In this document: positions 1-11,734 of the stretch, piece by piece | Layout: each line of letters opens with the position of its first letter | Numbering within the stretch: the stretch's first letter is position 1 | From: Rhizobium chutanense | GTDB lineage: Bacteria > Pseudomonadota > Alphaproteobacteria > Rhizobiales > Rhizobiaceae | Length of the DNA stretch: 64,000 bases | Direction of reading: 5' to 3' | Assembly: GCF_002531935.1 (NCBI RefSeq) | Contig: NZ_NWSV01000001.1 | Location: 434,001-498,000, forward strand | Translations under genes and position numbers: made by a program | The notes under the pieces: generated by a model | Databases searched by the model: none | Told to the model about the DNA's origin: nothing | What the model saw: only the letters and a program-made list of their open reading frames with translations

Positions 1-6
1 TCCGGA

Positions 7-111
7 CTACAGCGTCGCGCCTCTTTCGGACGCGCAAAGGACGCCGTAGCACTTCAACTGCTGCATAATTTCGCCCTTAAATCGATTCCGATTTAAAGAA
101 CCATGCAGTAG
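7..111. repeat. Two-hairpin palindromic intergenic repeat
   Basis: Two adjacent inverted repeats fill this gene-free stretch. The first pairs CTACAGCGTC (7-16) with GACGCCGTAG (40-49), 9 of 10 bases, around an inner GCGC/GCGC pair. The second pairs CTGCTGCAT (58-66) with ATGCAGTAG (103-111) and contains a perfect inner stem TTAAATCG (77-84) / CGATTTAA (89-96). I recall very similar sequences as a recurrent intergenic element in Rhizobium genomes, which is memory and not a search result. It lies downstream of the acyl-CoA synthetase stop and could also act as a transcription end. No gene is visible in 1-224. Confidence 0.6.
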
Positions 112-224
112 GCCGGTAACGGCGACCGCGTCATGCAAAGCCTGCCATGCAAGCCATTGCCGTTAACAAACCCTTGCGCAACATAGTTAACAATTTCTCA
201 ATTAGGCTTATCGAAAGTTTAATT

Positions 225-2135
225 TCACATCGGCAGAGAGCCGAAACCGCGCTTGCGCAGCGCCTCGGCGATCTCTTCCAAAATCGCCGGATCATCAATG
301 GTTGCAGGCATTTTCCAGGGTATTCCATCGGCGATTTTCTGCATCGTGCCGCGCAGGATTTTCCCCGAGCGCGTTTTCGGCAATCGGTTAACGGTGATGG
401 CCGTTTTGAAGGCGGCGACAGGGCCGATCGATTCGCGAATCATCGCCACGACCTCTGATTCGATCACCGCCGTTTCACGGGAAACATGTCGTTTCAGCAC
501 CAGGAAACCGCATGGCGCCTGTCCTTTCAGCACATCGTTCACACCGATGACCGCGCATTCGGCAACATCGGGATGGCGCGCGCAGACCTCCTCCATCGCT
601 CCGGTCGAGAGCCGATGACCGGCGCAATTGATGATGTCGTCGGTGCGCGACATGATGAAGAGGTAGCCGTCCCCGTCGACATAGCCGGCGTCGGCCGTCT
701 TGTAGTAACCGGGAAACTCGTCGAGATAGGCCGAGCGGAAACGATCGTCCGCGTTCCAAAGGGTCGGCAGACAGCCGGGCGGCAGCGGCAGCTTCACGAC
801 GATATTGCCGAGCGTTCCCGCCTCGATCGGATGGCCGGCATCGTCGAGCACGGTAATCTCGTAACCGGGCATGGGCAGCGTCGGCGAACCGTGCTTGACG
901 GGAAGGGCGCCAAGACCGAGCGGATTGGCGGCGATCGGCCAGCCGGTCTCCGTCTGCCACCAGTGATCGATAACGGGCACGCCGAGCATGCGCTCCGCCC
1001 ATTTCAACGTCTCCGGATCCGCCCTTTCGCCGGCGAGAAACAGCGCCCGGAAATCCGGCATCGGATATTTGCGTATCAGTTCACCGTCGCCATCCTCGCG
1101 ACGGATGGCGCGGAATGCGGTCGGTGCCGTGAAGAGCACACGCACGTGATACTCCGAAACGATCCGCCAGAAGGTGCCGGCATCCGGAGTGCCCACAGGT
1201 TTTCCCTCGAAGATCAGGGTGGTCACCCCTGCGATCAGCGGGGCATAAACGATATAGGAATGGCCGACGACCCAGCCGATATCCGACGCCGTCCAGAAAA
1301 CTTCGCCCGGCTTCAGGCCGTAAATGTTCCGCATCGACCAGTTGAGCGCGACCATATGGCCGCCATTATCGCGCACGACGCCCTTCGGCTGGCCCGTGGT
1401 GCCGGAGGTGTAGAGAATGTAGAGCGGATCGGTCGCTTTGACCGAGACGCAGGCGACCTCGGCGTCGCGATGCTGCGCCACCGCGGCCTCGAAATCCTGA
1501 TCGCGGCCGCTGACGAGATCGGCGCGAAGCTCCGGCCGCTGCAGCACCAGGCAGTGCTCCGGCTTCGAACGCGCGATCTCGATTGCCTGGTCGACCAGAG
1601 GCTTGTAGGCGACGATGCGGCCGGGCTCGAGCCCGCAGCTCGCGGTGATCACCAGCTTCGCCGCACAATCGTCGATGCGGGCAGCAAGTTCGCTGGTGGC
1701 AAAGCCACCGAAGACGACGGAGTGAACCGCGCCGATGCGGGCGCAGGCAAGCATCGAAAACACCGCCTGTGGCACCATCGGCATATAGAGGATCACACGA
1801 TCGCCTCTGCCGATGCCGAGATCAACGAGCGTCGCGGCGATGGCCTTCACCTCGCCGAGCGCCTCGCCATAGGTGAAACGGCGCTTCTCGCCGGTCATTG
1901 CGCTGTCGAAGATGATCGCCGTCTCGCCGCCGCGCCCGGCGGTGACATGCCGGTCCAGACAATTGTGGCAGCTATTGGTTTCCGCCCCCTCGAACCAGCG
2001 GCCATAGACGCTGGCATCCGGCGAAAAAATCCGCTCCGGCGGTTTGAACCAGTCGATATCGGCGGCTGCGTCGCGCCAGAAGGCCTCGGGATCGCGCTTC
2101 CAGGCCGCATAGACCTGATGATAACAGTTCTGCAT
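225..2135 (-). CDS. Acyl-CoA synthetase, propionyl-CoA synthetase (PrpE)-like
   Basis: AMP-forming acyl-CoA ligase of the acetyl/propionyl-CoA synthetase family, which activates a short-chain acid with ATP and CoA through an acyl-adenylate. The 636-residue frame has the AMP-binding P-loop YTSGTTGQPKG (242-252), followed by VRDNGGHMVALNWSM, which is typical of the PrpE/ACSS3 branch. It also has the adenylation motif YKTADAGYVDGDGY and the C-terminal PKTRSGKILRG containing Lys592, the usual regulatory acetylation site. The ATG at 2135 is chosen because GGGGAGGAG lies just upstream; an in-frame TTG at 2159 is possible. It stands alone on the minus strand, with no prp operon partners visible. Substrate is uncertain between propionate, acetate and other short acids. 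A degenerate parS-like 16-mer lies inside the gene at 471-486. Confidence 0.9.
   Translation of the reverse strand: MQNCYHQVYAAWKRDPEAFWRDAAADIDWFKPPERIFSPDASVYGRWFEGAETNSCHNCLDRHVTAGRGGETAIIFDSAMTGEKRRFTYGEALGEVKAIAATLVDLGIGRGDRVILYMPMVPQAVFSMLACARIGAVHSVVFGGFATSELAARIDDCAAKLVITASCGLEPGRIVAYKPLVDQAIEIARSKPEHCLVLQRPELRADLVSGRDQDFEAAVAQHRDAEVACVSVKATDPLYILYTSGTTGQPKGVVRDNGGHMVALNWSMRNIYGLKPGEVFWTASDIGWVVGHSYIVYAPLIAGVTTLIFEGKPVGTPDAGTFWRIVSEYHVRVLFTAPTAFRAIRREDGDGELIRKYPMPDFRALFLAGERADPETLKWAERMLGVPVIDHWWQTETGWPIAANPLGLGALPVKHGSPTLPMPGYEITVLDDAGHPIEAGTLGNIVVKLPLPPGCLPTLWNADDRFRSAYLDEFPGYYKTADAGYVDGDGYLFIMSRTDDIINCAGHRLSTGAMEEVCARHPDVAECAVIGVNDVLKGQAPCGFLVLKRHVSRETAVIESEVVAMIRESIGPVAAFKTAITVNRLPKTRSGKILRGTMQKIADGIPWKMPATIDDPAILEEIAEALRKRGFGSLPM
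471..486. promoter_or_regulatory. parS: Degenerate parS-like site (14/16)
   Basis: CGTTTCACGGGAAACA differs from the parS consensus TGTTTCACGTGAAACA at positions 1 and 10. It lies inside the acyl-CoA synthetase gene and, on the coding strand, encodes His-Val-Ser-Arg-Glu-Thr, the same V-S-R-E-T peptide as the perfect site in rsmG. The centre is no longer CACGTG, so binding may be weak or absent. Confidence 0.4.
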
Positions 2136-2217
2136 CTGCTCCTCCCCAGGACATTGCAAACCTCGATGTTAATCTAGGCGGAGGGAAGGGAAACAGGAAG
2201 CCCGACCAAAGCAGGTA

Positions 2218-2880
2218 TCAGCGCGCGCCGAAAATCGCCGATCCGACCCGCACGCTGGTGGCGCCGAAGGCGATCGCCGTCTCGTAATCGCCCGACATAC
2301 CCATGGACAGTTTTTCGAGGCCGCATTTCAACGCAAGCTTCGCCAGCAGGGCGAAATGCGGCCCGGGATTTTCCTCCGCCGGCGGAATGCACATCAAACC
2401 CTCGATGGAAAGGCCAAGCTCGTCGCGGCAGAGGGCGACGAAAGCAGGCGTGTCGTCAGGAGCGATACCGGCCTTCTGCGGCTCGAGCCCGGTATTGACC
2501 TGGATGTAGAGCCGCGTCGTCCTGCCTTGCCGCTTCATCTCCTCGGCTAGCGCGCGGGCGATCTTTTCCCGGTCCACCGTCTCGATGACATCGAAAAGCG
2601 CCACCGCATCCGCCGCCTTGTTCGATTGCAGCGGTCCGATCAGATGCAATTCGATATCCGGCTGCTCGGCTTTCAGATCAGGCCACTTGCCCTGGCTTTC
2701 CTGCACCCGGTTCTCGCCGAAGATGCGCTGGCCGGCGTCGATGGCCGGACGGATCGCCTCCGCCTCAAAGGTCTTCGATACCGCGACCAGCCGAACGGAA
2801 CCGGCCGGACGACCCGCCAGGCGTTCCCCGGCGGCAATCCGCGACCGCACGTCATCCAAGCGCTCTTGAAGTTCCATCAT
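2218..2880 (-). CDS. yggS: YggS/PLPBP family pyridoxal-phosphate homeostasis protein
   Basis: A 220-residue single-domain PLP-binding protein with an alanine-racemase-like barrel. LVAVSKT (31-37) carries the PLP lysine (Lys36), and IFGENRVQESQGKW and the C-terminal SMGMSGDYETAIAFGATSVRVGSAIFG are signature family segments. The family buffers free PLP and influences amino-acid and keto-acid pools in the cytosol; it has no established catalytic reaction. The ATG at 2880 follows GAGGCAG. The gene is divergent from leuS and is separated by 82 bases from the acyl-CoA synthetase transcribed in the same direction. Family assignment is firm. Confidence 0.93.
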   Translation of the reverse strand: MMELQERLDDVRSRIAAGERLAGRPAGSVRLVAVSKTFEAEAIRPAIDAGQRIFGENRVQESQGKWPDLKAEQPDIELHLIGPLQSNKAADAVALFDVIETVDREKIARALAEEMKRQGRTTRLYIQVNTGLEPQKAGIAPDDTPAFVALCRDELGLSIEGLMCIPPAEENPGPHFALLAKLALKCGLEKLSMGMSGDYETAIAFGATSVRVGSAIFGAR

Positions 2881-3008
2881 TCTGCCTCGACATTTCCGCA
2901 TGAGAGTAATGGCAATGAACTAGCCAGCCATTCTGTGCTTGCCAAGACCCGCTGCCGCGAAATCGCCCGGCCGGGATGAAGATCGGGCGCTTGCGGCGGC
3001 TCGCAAAA

Positions 3009-3037
3009 CTTGACGCTACCCTGGTTTCATGGTGAAG
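3009..3037 (+). promoter_or_regulatory. Possible leuS promoter
   Basis: TTGACG at 3009-3014 matches a sigma-70 -35 box well and is preceded by C, as rhizobial promoters favour. The element about 17 bases downstream is only a weak -10 match. It lies in the yggS-leuS divergent gap, 67 bases ahead of the leuS ATG. Confidence 0.3.
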
Positions 3038-3080
3038 GTCTCGACCAACCTCCCCATTGATTTTCCGGAATTCGAATACC

Positions 3081-5700
<2,620 letters not shown>

Positions 5701-5711
<11 letters not shown>

Positions 5712-6222
5712 TATCGCTTGCAAGCCGGCCCGCAATGCCGGCGTCGCCATGATCCTTGCTGCTGCGGCCTTTCTCTCTGCCTGCCAGGTCCGGCCGCTCT
5801 ACTCGGAAAGCTCGGGTGTCGTTGAGAAGCTTTCCGCGGTCGGCTTTTCCGAGGCGAGCAGCCGGGTCGAACAGCAGGTGCGCAATCGCCTGATCTTCCT
5901 TGCTTCCCGCGGTGCGGGCGAAGCGGTAAATCCCCAATATCGGGTCGAGATGCACGCCACCTCGAGCGTTGCCAGCACACTGCTCCAGGAATCCGACGAT
6001 ACATCGAAAGCCGGCCGTGTCACCGTCAATGTCGCCTACACGCTGAGCGCCACGACCGACGGCCATGTCATCAAGGCTGGCAGCCGCCAGGTGACATCGC
6101 TGGTGGATTTCCCCGAACAGGAATTCGCCAAGCAAAGGGCGATCCGCGATGCGGAAAACCGTGCGGCGGATCAGGCGGCGGAATTCGTAGGAGCCGATAT
6201 CGCCGCCGCCCTCAGCCGCTGA
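5701..6222 (+). CDS. lptE: LptE-type LPS-assembly lipoprotein
   Basis: A 173-residue predicted outer-membrane lipoprotein that would pair with LptD in lipopolysaccharide insertion. The N-terminus has basic residues, a hydrophobic run (about 15-26) and a lipobox LSAC with the lipidated Cys28. The start is a TTG at 5701 inside the leuS 3' end; an ATG at 5749 would leave almost no n-region, so the TTG is preferred. Sequence conservation in LptE is low, and the call rests on the lipobox, the size and the position between leuS and holA, where lptE sits in many Proteobacteria. The body has the usual alternating beta pattern ([18 protein letters not shown]). Confidence 0.82.
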
Positions 6223-6232
6223 GGGCGGAGAT

Positions 6233-7273
6233 GTGGCAGAGATAAAATCCCACGAATTCGAAACCTTCCTGCAGAAATCGGCTGGGAATTATCGGATCTT
6301 CGTCATTTACGGGCCTGACCGCGGCCTGGTGTCCGAACGTGCCGGTCTGCTTGCCGGCAAGACCGGTGTTGCCCTCGATGATCCCTTCTCGCTGACCAAA
6401 CTCGATATCGGCGATCTGCAGAAGGATCCCGGACGATTGGTCGACGAAGCTCAGTCAATCGGACTGTTCGGCGGTGAGAAATTGATCTGGATCCGCGGCG
6501 CCGCCAATGAAAAATATCTTGTCGATCCCCTGGCGCTTCTCGCCGAAAAGCCGCTAGAAGCCGCCCATCTGATCGTGGAAGCCGGCGACTTGAAGAAGGG
6601 CTCGCTGCTTCGCAAGACGGCCGAGACCGCGCGATCGATCATGACGATCCCGTCTTACGCCGATGACAGCCGCGCCCTGAATGCCTTGATCGACACCGAG
6701 CTTGGCGCCGAAAAGCTCGGCATCACGCCGGCGGCGCGACAGGCGCTGGTCGCACTGATCGGCGGCGACCGCATCGCGTCTCGCAACGAGGTGCGGAAAC
6801 TTGCCCTCTATTGTCGCGGCTTCCCGACAGTCGAAGAACATCACGTTACCGAAATAATCGGTGACGCCAGCGCGATCTCGGTCGACGATGCCGTTGACGC
6901 CATCCTGAGTGGCGATCTCAACGGCTTTCTGCACGCCATGCAGAAGATCAGCAGCTCAAAAACCGCGATCTTTCTCGTGCTGCAGGCATGCCTGAAGCAG
7001 TTTCAGCTTCTCGATACCATGCGCGCCGAAATGGAAGAAAAACGCCTGCAGGCGCCGCAAGTCATGCAGACGATGGGTCGCCATCTGCATTTCCGCCGCA
7101 AGCCAATCATCGAACAGGCCCTGCGGCATTGGACCGCGGAGAGCATCGCCCGTGAATCCAATCGTCTGCAGGCCGCGATTCTGCAAAGCCGGCGGCGGCA
7201 GGTGCTGGAAGACAGCGTTGCCATGCAGACGCTGCTCTCCACCACCCTTCAATCCGGTCGTAAATCCGCCTGA
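6233..7273 (+). CDS. holA: DNA polymerase III delta subunit
   Basis: Clamp-loader subunit that opens the beta sliding clamp; 346 residues, typical for HolA. The N-terminal fold begins with YRIFVIYGPDRGLVSERA, where a degenerate P-loop is expected for delta, followed by the helical region (AARQALVALIGGDRIASRNEVRKLALYC) and the C-terminal collar. The start is a GTG at 6233, ten bases after the lptE stop, with GAGGGCGGAG upstream. Third gene of leuS-lptE-holA. A weak inverted repeat ACGGTGT/ACACCGT follows at about 7299-7323 but has no T-run. Confidence 0.93.
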   Translation: MAEIKSHEFETFLQKSAGNYRIFVIYGPDRGLVSERAGLLAGKTGVALDDPFSLTKLDIGDLQKDPGRLVDEAQSIGLFGGEKLIWIRGAANEKYLVDPLALLAEKPLEAAHLIVEAGDLKKGSLLRKTAETARSIMTIPSYADDSRALNALIDTELGAEKLGITPAARQALVALIGGDRIASRNEVRKLALYCRGFPTVEEHHVTEIIGDASAISVDDAVDAILSGDLNGFLHAMQKISSSKTAIFLVLQACLKQFQLLDTMRAEMEEKRLQAPQVMQTMGRHLHFRRKPIIEQALRHWTAESIARESNRLQAAILQSRRRQVLEDSVAMQTLLSTTLQSGRKSA

Positions 7274-7422
7274 TCAACCTACCGGGAGTGGGCGGGACGG
7301 TGTGAATCAGTTGGATAACACCGTTCTTATGCATAGAAGGGTGCACGCTTCCGGGCCAATGGCATGCGGAAAACAAAGAGCAAAGCGAGTGGTGCGAACA
7401 GGTTTGATGGGAGGCGCTGGAG

Positions 7423-8304
7423 CTAGCGTCTCTCCAGCAAGCGGCAAATTTCCTCGAGCTGCTCAAGCGATTTGTACGAAATTTTGATCTGGCCGCCGCT
7501 CGTCTTATGATTGATCGAAACATCCAGGCCGAGCGCATCGGAAAGTGTCCGCTCCAAAGCCAGGGTGTCGGAATCCTTCTGATCGCGCCGCAACGCCGGC
7601 TGCTGCTGCTCCGATTGCGCCTTGATATTGTTTTGCGCCAGCTTTTCCGCATCGCGAACCGACATGCCCTTGGCAACGATCGTACGGGCAAGGCTGGCCG
7701 GATCGGAGGTGGACACAAGCGCGCGGGCATGACCAGCCGACAGGCTGCCGGCCGCAAGCAAGTCGCGCACCGGATCGGGCAGCTTCAGCAGCCGCAGGGA
7801 GTTGGCGACATGGCTGCGGCTTTTGCCGATAATTTCGCCGAGGTCATTCTGTGTATAGCCATATTCGGCAATAAGCTGCTCATAACCCAGAGCTTCTTCA
7901 AGAGCATTGAGATCCGCCCGCTGGACGTTTTCGACGATGGCGATTTCCAACGCCGTCTTGTCATCGACGTCACGGATAATGACCGGAATCTCGATCAAGC
8001 CAGCCAGCTGGGCTGCCCGCCAGCGACGTTCGCCGGCAATGATTTCGTATCGATCCCGGTCCATCGTCCGCACGACGATCGGCTGCACGATCCCGTGCTG
8101 ACGAATAGAACTTGCAAGATCGTGCAGCTCGGCGTCATCAAAGAAACGACGGGGATTGCGGGGGTTGCGGCTGACGAACTCGATCGGGATCATTCTGTCG
8201 GCACTGACAGTGCGCTCAGCTTCGACCGGCACAGGCTGATCCATTTCCCCAATCAGCGCCGCAAGGCCGCGGCCCAATCGCCTCTTCGATACATCGTCAT
8301 TCAT
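7423..8304 (-). CDS. parB: Chromosome partitioning protein ParB
   Basis: CTP-dependent DNA-binding clamp that loads at parS and segregates origins; 293 residues. The N-terminal KRRLGRGLAALIG (8-20) is the ParA-contact segment. GERRWRAA (91-98) is the CTP-binding box of the ParB/Srx fold. A helix-turn-helix follows (about 150-176, YTQNDLGEIIGKSRSHVANS), and the C-terminus (SGGQIKISYKSLEQLEEICRLL) is the dimer domain. It lies 32 bases downstream of parA. The candidate parS sites in this window are its expected targets. Confidence 0.97.
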   Translation of the reverse strand: MNDDVSKRRLGRGLAALIGEMDQPVPVEAERTVSADRMIPIEFVSRNPRNPRRFFDDAELHDLASSIRQHGIVQPIVVRTMDRDRYEIIAGERRWRAAQLAGLIEIPVIIRDVDDKTALEIAIVENVQRADLNALEEALGYEQLIAEYGYTQNDLGEIIGKSRSHVANSLRLLKLPDPVRDLLAAGSLSAGHARALVSTSDPASLARTIVAKGMSVRDAEKLAQNNIKAQSEQQQPALRRDQKDSDTLALERTLSDALGLDVSINHKTSGGQIKISYKSLEQLEEICRLLERR

Positions 8305-8336
8305 GATCTACACTCACCTACGCCCCTGATATAAAA

Positions 8337-9131
8337 TTACGCGGCCAGCCTTTGGCGTTCCCTTTGGATGACCTCGGAGGCCAGCTGCAGATAGGCCTGG
8401 CTGCCCGCGCATTTCAAATCATAAAGAATAGCCGGCTTGCCATAGGAGGGTGCCTCGGAAACCCGGACATTGCGCGGAATTAACGTATGATAAACCTTTT
8501 CGCCAAGATGCGTGCGCACATCATTGACCACCTGCTGGGCAAGATTGTTGCGCGCATCGAACATCGTCAGCACGATGCCCTGAATGTCCAGCCGCGGATT
8601 AACCGTCCGACGAACCTGACTGACGGTCTCCAGCAGCTGGCTCAGCCCTTCCAAGGCGAAGAATTCACATTGCAGCGGCACCAACACCGAATGCGCTGCC
8701 GCCATGGCATTCATCGTCAACAGATTGAACGACGGCGGGCAATCCAGAAGAATATAGGAAAACGTCATTGCCTCAGGTGACGACAGCGCCTTGCGCAATT
8801 TGAACACCCGGTCGCTCTGTTGCGAAATCTCCATCTCGATGCCGAGCAGATCCATCGTCGAAGGAACGATGAAGAGATTGGGCACCGCTGTTTCGAGAGT
8901 GACGTCGCTGACGCTACGCTCTCCCACCATCAGATCGTAAGAGGAGAGTTTCCGATCACGACGATCGATGCCGAGGCCGGTGCTGGCATTGCCCTGCGGA
9001 TCGAGATCGACGATCAAGACACGCTCACCGATAGCGGCAAGGGCCGTTGCCAAATTGATTGCGGTGGTGGTTTTACCAACGCCGCCCTTCTGATTTGCGA
9101 TGGTGATTATCCGGTTTCGTTCGCCAGCCAT
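8337..9131 (-). CDS. parA: Chromosome partitioning ATPase ParA (Soj)
   Basis: Deviant Walker-A ATPase that moves the ParB-parS complex over the nucleoid; 264 residues. KGGVGKTTT (15-23) carries the signature first lysine, VLIVDLDPQGNAS is the A' region and ILLDCPPS the Walker B. No N-terminal HTH is present, which fits a chromosomal rather than a plasmid ParA. It lies between rsmG and parB in a mnmE-mnmG-rsmG-parA-parB order, the classical origin-proximal arrangement. Confidence 0.97.
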   Translation of the reverse strand: MAGERNRIITIANQKGGVGKTTTAINLATALAAIGERVLIVDLDPQGNASTGLGIDRRDRKLSSYDLMVGERSVSDVTLETAVPNLFIVPSTMDLLGIEMEISQQSDRVFKLRKALSSPEAMTFSYILLDCPPSFNLLTMNAMAAAHSVLVPLQCEFFALEGLSQLLETVSQVRRTVNPRLDIQGIVLTMFDARNNLAQQVVNDVRTHLGEKVYHTLIPRNVRVSEAPSYGKPAILYDLKCAGSQAYLQLASEVIQRERQRLAA

Positions 9132-9150
9132 TGCAGCAATATCCGATCTG

Positions 9151-9768
9151 TTAAACCAAGCGCCGGAGATTTGATATTTCCAAAATAACAGATTCCTGCT
9201 CGACGGCGCTCTTATGTTCTAACAGATCGAATTCCCACCGACCACGTGCTTTGTCGATTTCCCTCAGGTAATCCCGGCCTTTATGAAAAAAGCCACGACA
9301 ATTTTCTTTGCCAAGCATCCAAGCGGCTGAATAGCCGATCAGTCCGTCGAGATCGGCCAGGGCTCGGGCGGAGATCGCGTCGCATCCGCCGATCTCGGCA
9401 GGTGCGTCTTCAATTCGAATGGCATGCACACTGCCGCGCGCGTTGGTCTCGCGTAGCGCTGTCCGCAGAAACGCTGCTTTTTTATGATTGCTCTCCACCA
9501 GGTGCACCCATCCATCTTGCAATTCGGCCAGATAGATCGCCGTGATCACCCCAGGGAAACCACCGCCACTTCCAAGATCGACCCAGGTAATCGGCTGCGG
9601 ATGGATCTGAAAAATCTGGCTGCTATCGGCGATATGCCGGCGCCACAGATCGTCGAGCGTTGAGGGCGCCACCAGGTTGATCGTTTTGGCCCACTTCTGA
9701 AAGAGCGTTGCAAAGTGTTGGAGCCGATCCTGTGTTTCACGTGAAACACGTAAGCCGTTTAATTCCAT
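9151..9768 (-). CDS. rsmG: 16S rRNA (guanine527-N7)-methyltransferase
   Basis: SAM-dependent methyltransferase (GidB) that modifies G527 of 16S rRNA; 205 residues. The SAM-binding motif [11 protein letters not shown] (63-73) and the [19 protein letters not shown] segment are typical. The 5' end contains a perfect parS: residues 8-12, Val-Ser-Arg-Glu-Thr, are encoded by it. The ATG at 9768 starts [13 protein letters not shown]. It is the third gene of mnmE-mnmG-rsmG-parA-parB, 19 bases from parA. Confidence 0.96.
   Translation of the reverse strand: MELNGLRVSRETQDRLQHFATLFQKWAKTINLVAPSTLDDLWRRHIADSSQIFQIHPQPITWVDLGSGGGFPGVITAIYLAELQDGWVHLVESNHKKAAFLRTALRETNARGSVHAIRIEDAPAEIGGCDAISARALADLDGLIGYSAAWMLGKENCRGFFHKGRDYLREIDKARGRWEFDLLEHKSAVEQESVILEISNLRRLV
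9733..9748. promoter_or_regulatory. parS: parS site, perfect 16-bp palindrome
   Basis: TGTTTCACGTGAAACA, an exact match to the canonical chromosomal parS. It lies inside the first codons of rsmG and about 600 bases upstream of parA. ParB is expected to load here and spread. Confidence 0.95.
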
Positions 9769-9793
9769 TCTGAAAGACTCTCAATTCTCGTAA

Positions 9794-11671
9794 TCAGGCG
9801 CTGTGACGTTCGGAAGAATTCACTCGACGCAGATGCACAAGCAGCAGCGCGATGGCTGCCGGCGTCATGCCCTCGACAATAGCAGCTTGGGCAATATTGA
9901 AGGGCCGCAGCACATTTAGTTTCGCCTTGAGCTCGTTCGACAGACCGGAGAGGGCGCCGTAGTTGAAATCGGCCGGAATCTGCCGTTCTTCGTCGCGCTG
10001 TTGATCGGCAATGGCGGACGCCTGTCTATCCAGGTAGACCGAATAACCTGCTTCGATTTCCAGTGCCTCTGCAACTTTCGGCGTGATCGTGGCAAGGGTT
10101 TCCGGCCAAACCTGCCGAAGTGCAACAAAATCATAATTTGGATAGGACAACAGATCATAGGCCGTTCGGCGCTGGCCATCCAGATTGATATTCAAGCCGG
10201 CGCGTCGCGCCTCGTTTGGCGTCACGGCCAGCGACGTCAACAGCGCGCGGCCGGCGTCGATCTCCGTCTGATAGGCGGTGAAGCGCCGGACCCGTTCGCC
10301 GCTGATGCAGCCCAGCCGCACCGCCAACGGCGTCAGGCGCATATCGGCGTTGTCAGCACGAAGAGTCAGACGATATTCGGCACGCGACGTAAACATTCGG
10401 TACGGCTCCGTAACGCCGCGCGATGTCAAATCGTCGATCATCACCCCGATATAGGAATTGGTGCGGCTAAAATGGAACGGGTCCGAATCGCTGCTTCGCA
10501 ATGCAGCATTCAGTCCGGCCGCCAGGCCCTGGGCCGCCGCCTCTTCATAGCCGGTGGTGCCGTTGATCTGGCCGGCGAGGAATAGGCCTTTCAACCGCTT
10601 GACCTCCAGTGACGGTGTCAGCTCGCGCGGGTCGACATGGTCATATTCGATCGCATAACCCGGTTGGAGAATCCTTGCCTGTTCGAGCCCGGGGATCGTC
10701 TTGATAAACGCTGCTTGGACCTCCGCAGGCAGAGAGGTAGAGATCCCGTTCGGATAGACGGTGTTATCGTCGAGCCCCTCCGGTTCCAAGAAGACCTGGT
10801 GCCCGTCGCGCTCGCCAAACTTGACCAGCTTATCCTCGATCGATGGGCAATAACGCGGCCCGACCCCTTCGATCTGGCCGGAATACATGGCCGATCGCAT
10901 GATGTTGTCGACAATGATTCGGTGCGTCGCTTCGGTCGTCCTGGTGACCCCACACTCGATCTGCGGGGTTGTGATTGCGTCGGTCATAAACGAGAAGGGA
11001 ACGAGTTCTGCGTCGGCGCCCTGCCTACCCACGGATTGCCAGTCGATCGTCCTGCCATCCAGCCGCGCCGGCGTTCCGGTTTTCAAACGCCCGAGCTGCA
11101 GCCCGAGTCGGGCCAAGGTGGCAGACAATCCGAGCGAAGGGGCCTCGCCAACGCGGCCGGCCGGTGTCTTTTCCGAACCGATGTGGATGAGCCCGCGCAG
11201 GAAGGTGCCGGTGGTTAAAACCACCGCCGGCGCCCTCAAAGTCCGGCCGTCCTTCATCACAACGCCGGTGACCCGTCCATCGGCAATATCCAGATCAAAC
11301 GCATCGCCCTCGACAATATCCAGGTCGGCTGTCGCTTCGATCGCCGCCAGCATGGCCAGGCGATAGAGTTTTCGGTCGGCCTGCGTCCGCGGACCACGGA
11401 CCGCAGCGCCCTTTTTCTTGTTCAGCATCCGGAACTGAATGCCCGCGGCGTCGGCAACACGACCCATCAGTCCATCCATGGCATCGATCTCACGAACCAG
11501 ATGACCTTTGCCGAGCCCACCGATCGCCGGATTGCAGGACATGACGCCGATCGTATCCCGCCTATGCGTCACCAGGGCGGTTTTCGCACCGAGGCGCGCA
11601 GCGGCATTGGCAGCTTCCGAACCCGCGTGGCCGCCGCCGATGACAATCACATCGTAGACATTATCCGTCAT
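9794..11671 (-). CDS. mnmG: tRNA uridine-5-carboxymethylaminomethyl modification enzyme MnmG
   Basis: FAD-dependent partner of MnmE that installs the cmnm5 group on wobble U34 of certain tRNAs; 625 residues from the chosen start. The FAD dinucleotide motif [14 protein letters not shown] is at the N-terminus, followed by [24 protein letters not shown], and [17 protein letters not shown] is the second family signature. The ATG at 11671 (MTDNVYD) is preferred over the in-frame ATG at 11683 because GGAG lies six bases upstream of it. It sits between mnmE and rsmG; two parS-like sites occupy the mnmG-mnmE gap. Confidence 0.96.
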   Translation of the reverse strand: MTDNVYDVIVIGGGHAGSEAANAAARLGAKTALVTHRRDTIGVMSCNPAIGGLGKGHLVREIDAMDGLMGRVADAAGIQFRMLNKKKGAAVRGPRTQADRKLYRLAMLAAIEATADLDIVEGDAFDLDIADGRVTGVVMKDGRTLRAPAVVLTTGTFLRGLIHIGSEKTPAGRVGEAPSLGLSATLARLGLQLGRLKTGTPARLDGRTIDWQSVGRQGADAELVPFSFMTDAITTPQIECGVTRTTEATHRIIVDNIMRSAMYSGQIEGVGPRYCPSIEDKLVKFGERDGHQVFLEPEGLDDNTVYPNGISTSLPAEVQAAFIKTIPGLEQARILQPGYAIEYDHVDPRELTPSLEVKRLKGLFLAGQINGTTGYEEAAAQGLAAGLNAALRSSDSDPFHFSRTNSYIGVMIDDLTSRGVTEPYRMFTSRAEYRLTLRADNADMRLTPLAVRLGCISGERVRRFTAYQTEIDAGRALLTSLAVTPNEARRAGLNINLDGQRRTAYDLLSYPNYDFVALRQVWPETLATITPKVAEALEIEAGYSVYLDRQASAIADQQRDEERQIPADFNYGALSGLSNELKAKLNVLRPFNIAQAAIVEGMTPAAIALLLVHLRRVNSSERHSA

Positions 11672-11692
11672 ATCCAACTCCATTGAAGCAGA

Positions 11693-11708
11693 GGTTTCAC
11701 GTGAAACC
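11693..11708. promoter_or_regulatory. parS: parS-like palindrome (14/16)
   Basis: GGTTTCACGTGAAACC is a perfect palindrome that differs from canonical parS only at the two outer bases. It is intergenic, just upstream of mnmG. Confidence 0.75.
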
Positions 11709-11718
11709 GGAGGCTCAT

Positions 11719-11734
11719 GGTTTCACGTGAATCA
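11719..11734. promoter_or_regulatory. parS: parS-like half-degenerate site (14/16)
   Basis: GGTTTCACGTGAATCA keeps the TTTCACGTGAA core and mismatches the consensus at positions 1 and 14. It starts 11 bases after the previous site, so two ParB-type sites stand in tandem between mnmG and mnmE. Confidence 0.6.

Noticed and set aside
1143..1148. Other CACGTG hexamers (about 1143, 9244, 33622, 54615)
   Set aside because: They lack the TTTC/GAAA flanks of parS.
486..2177. A long plus-strand frame opposite the acyl-CoA synthetase
   Set aside because: No domain; the opposite strand carries a clear AMP-binding enzyme.
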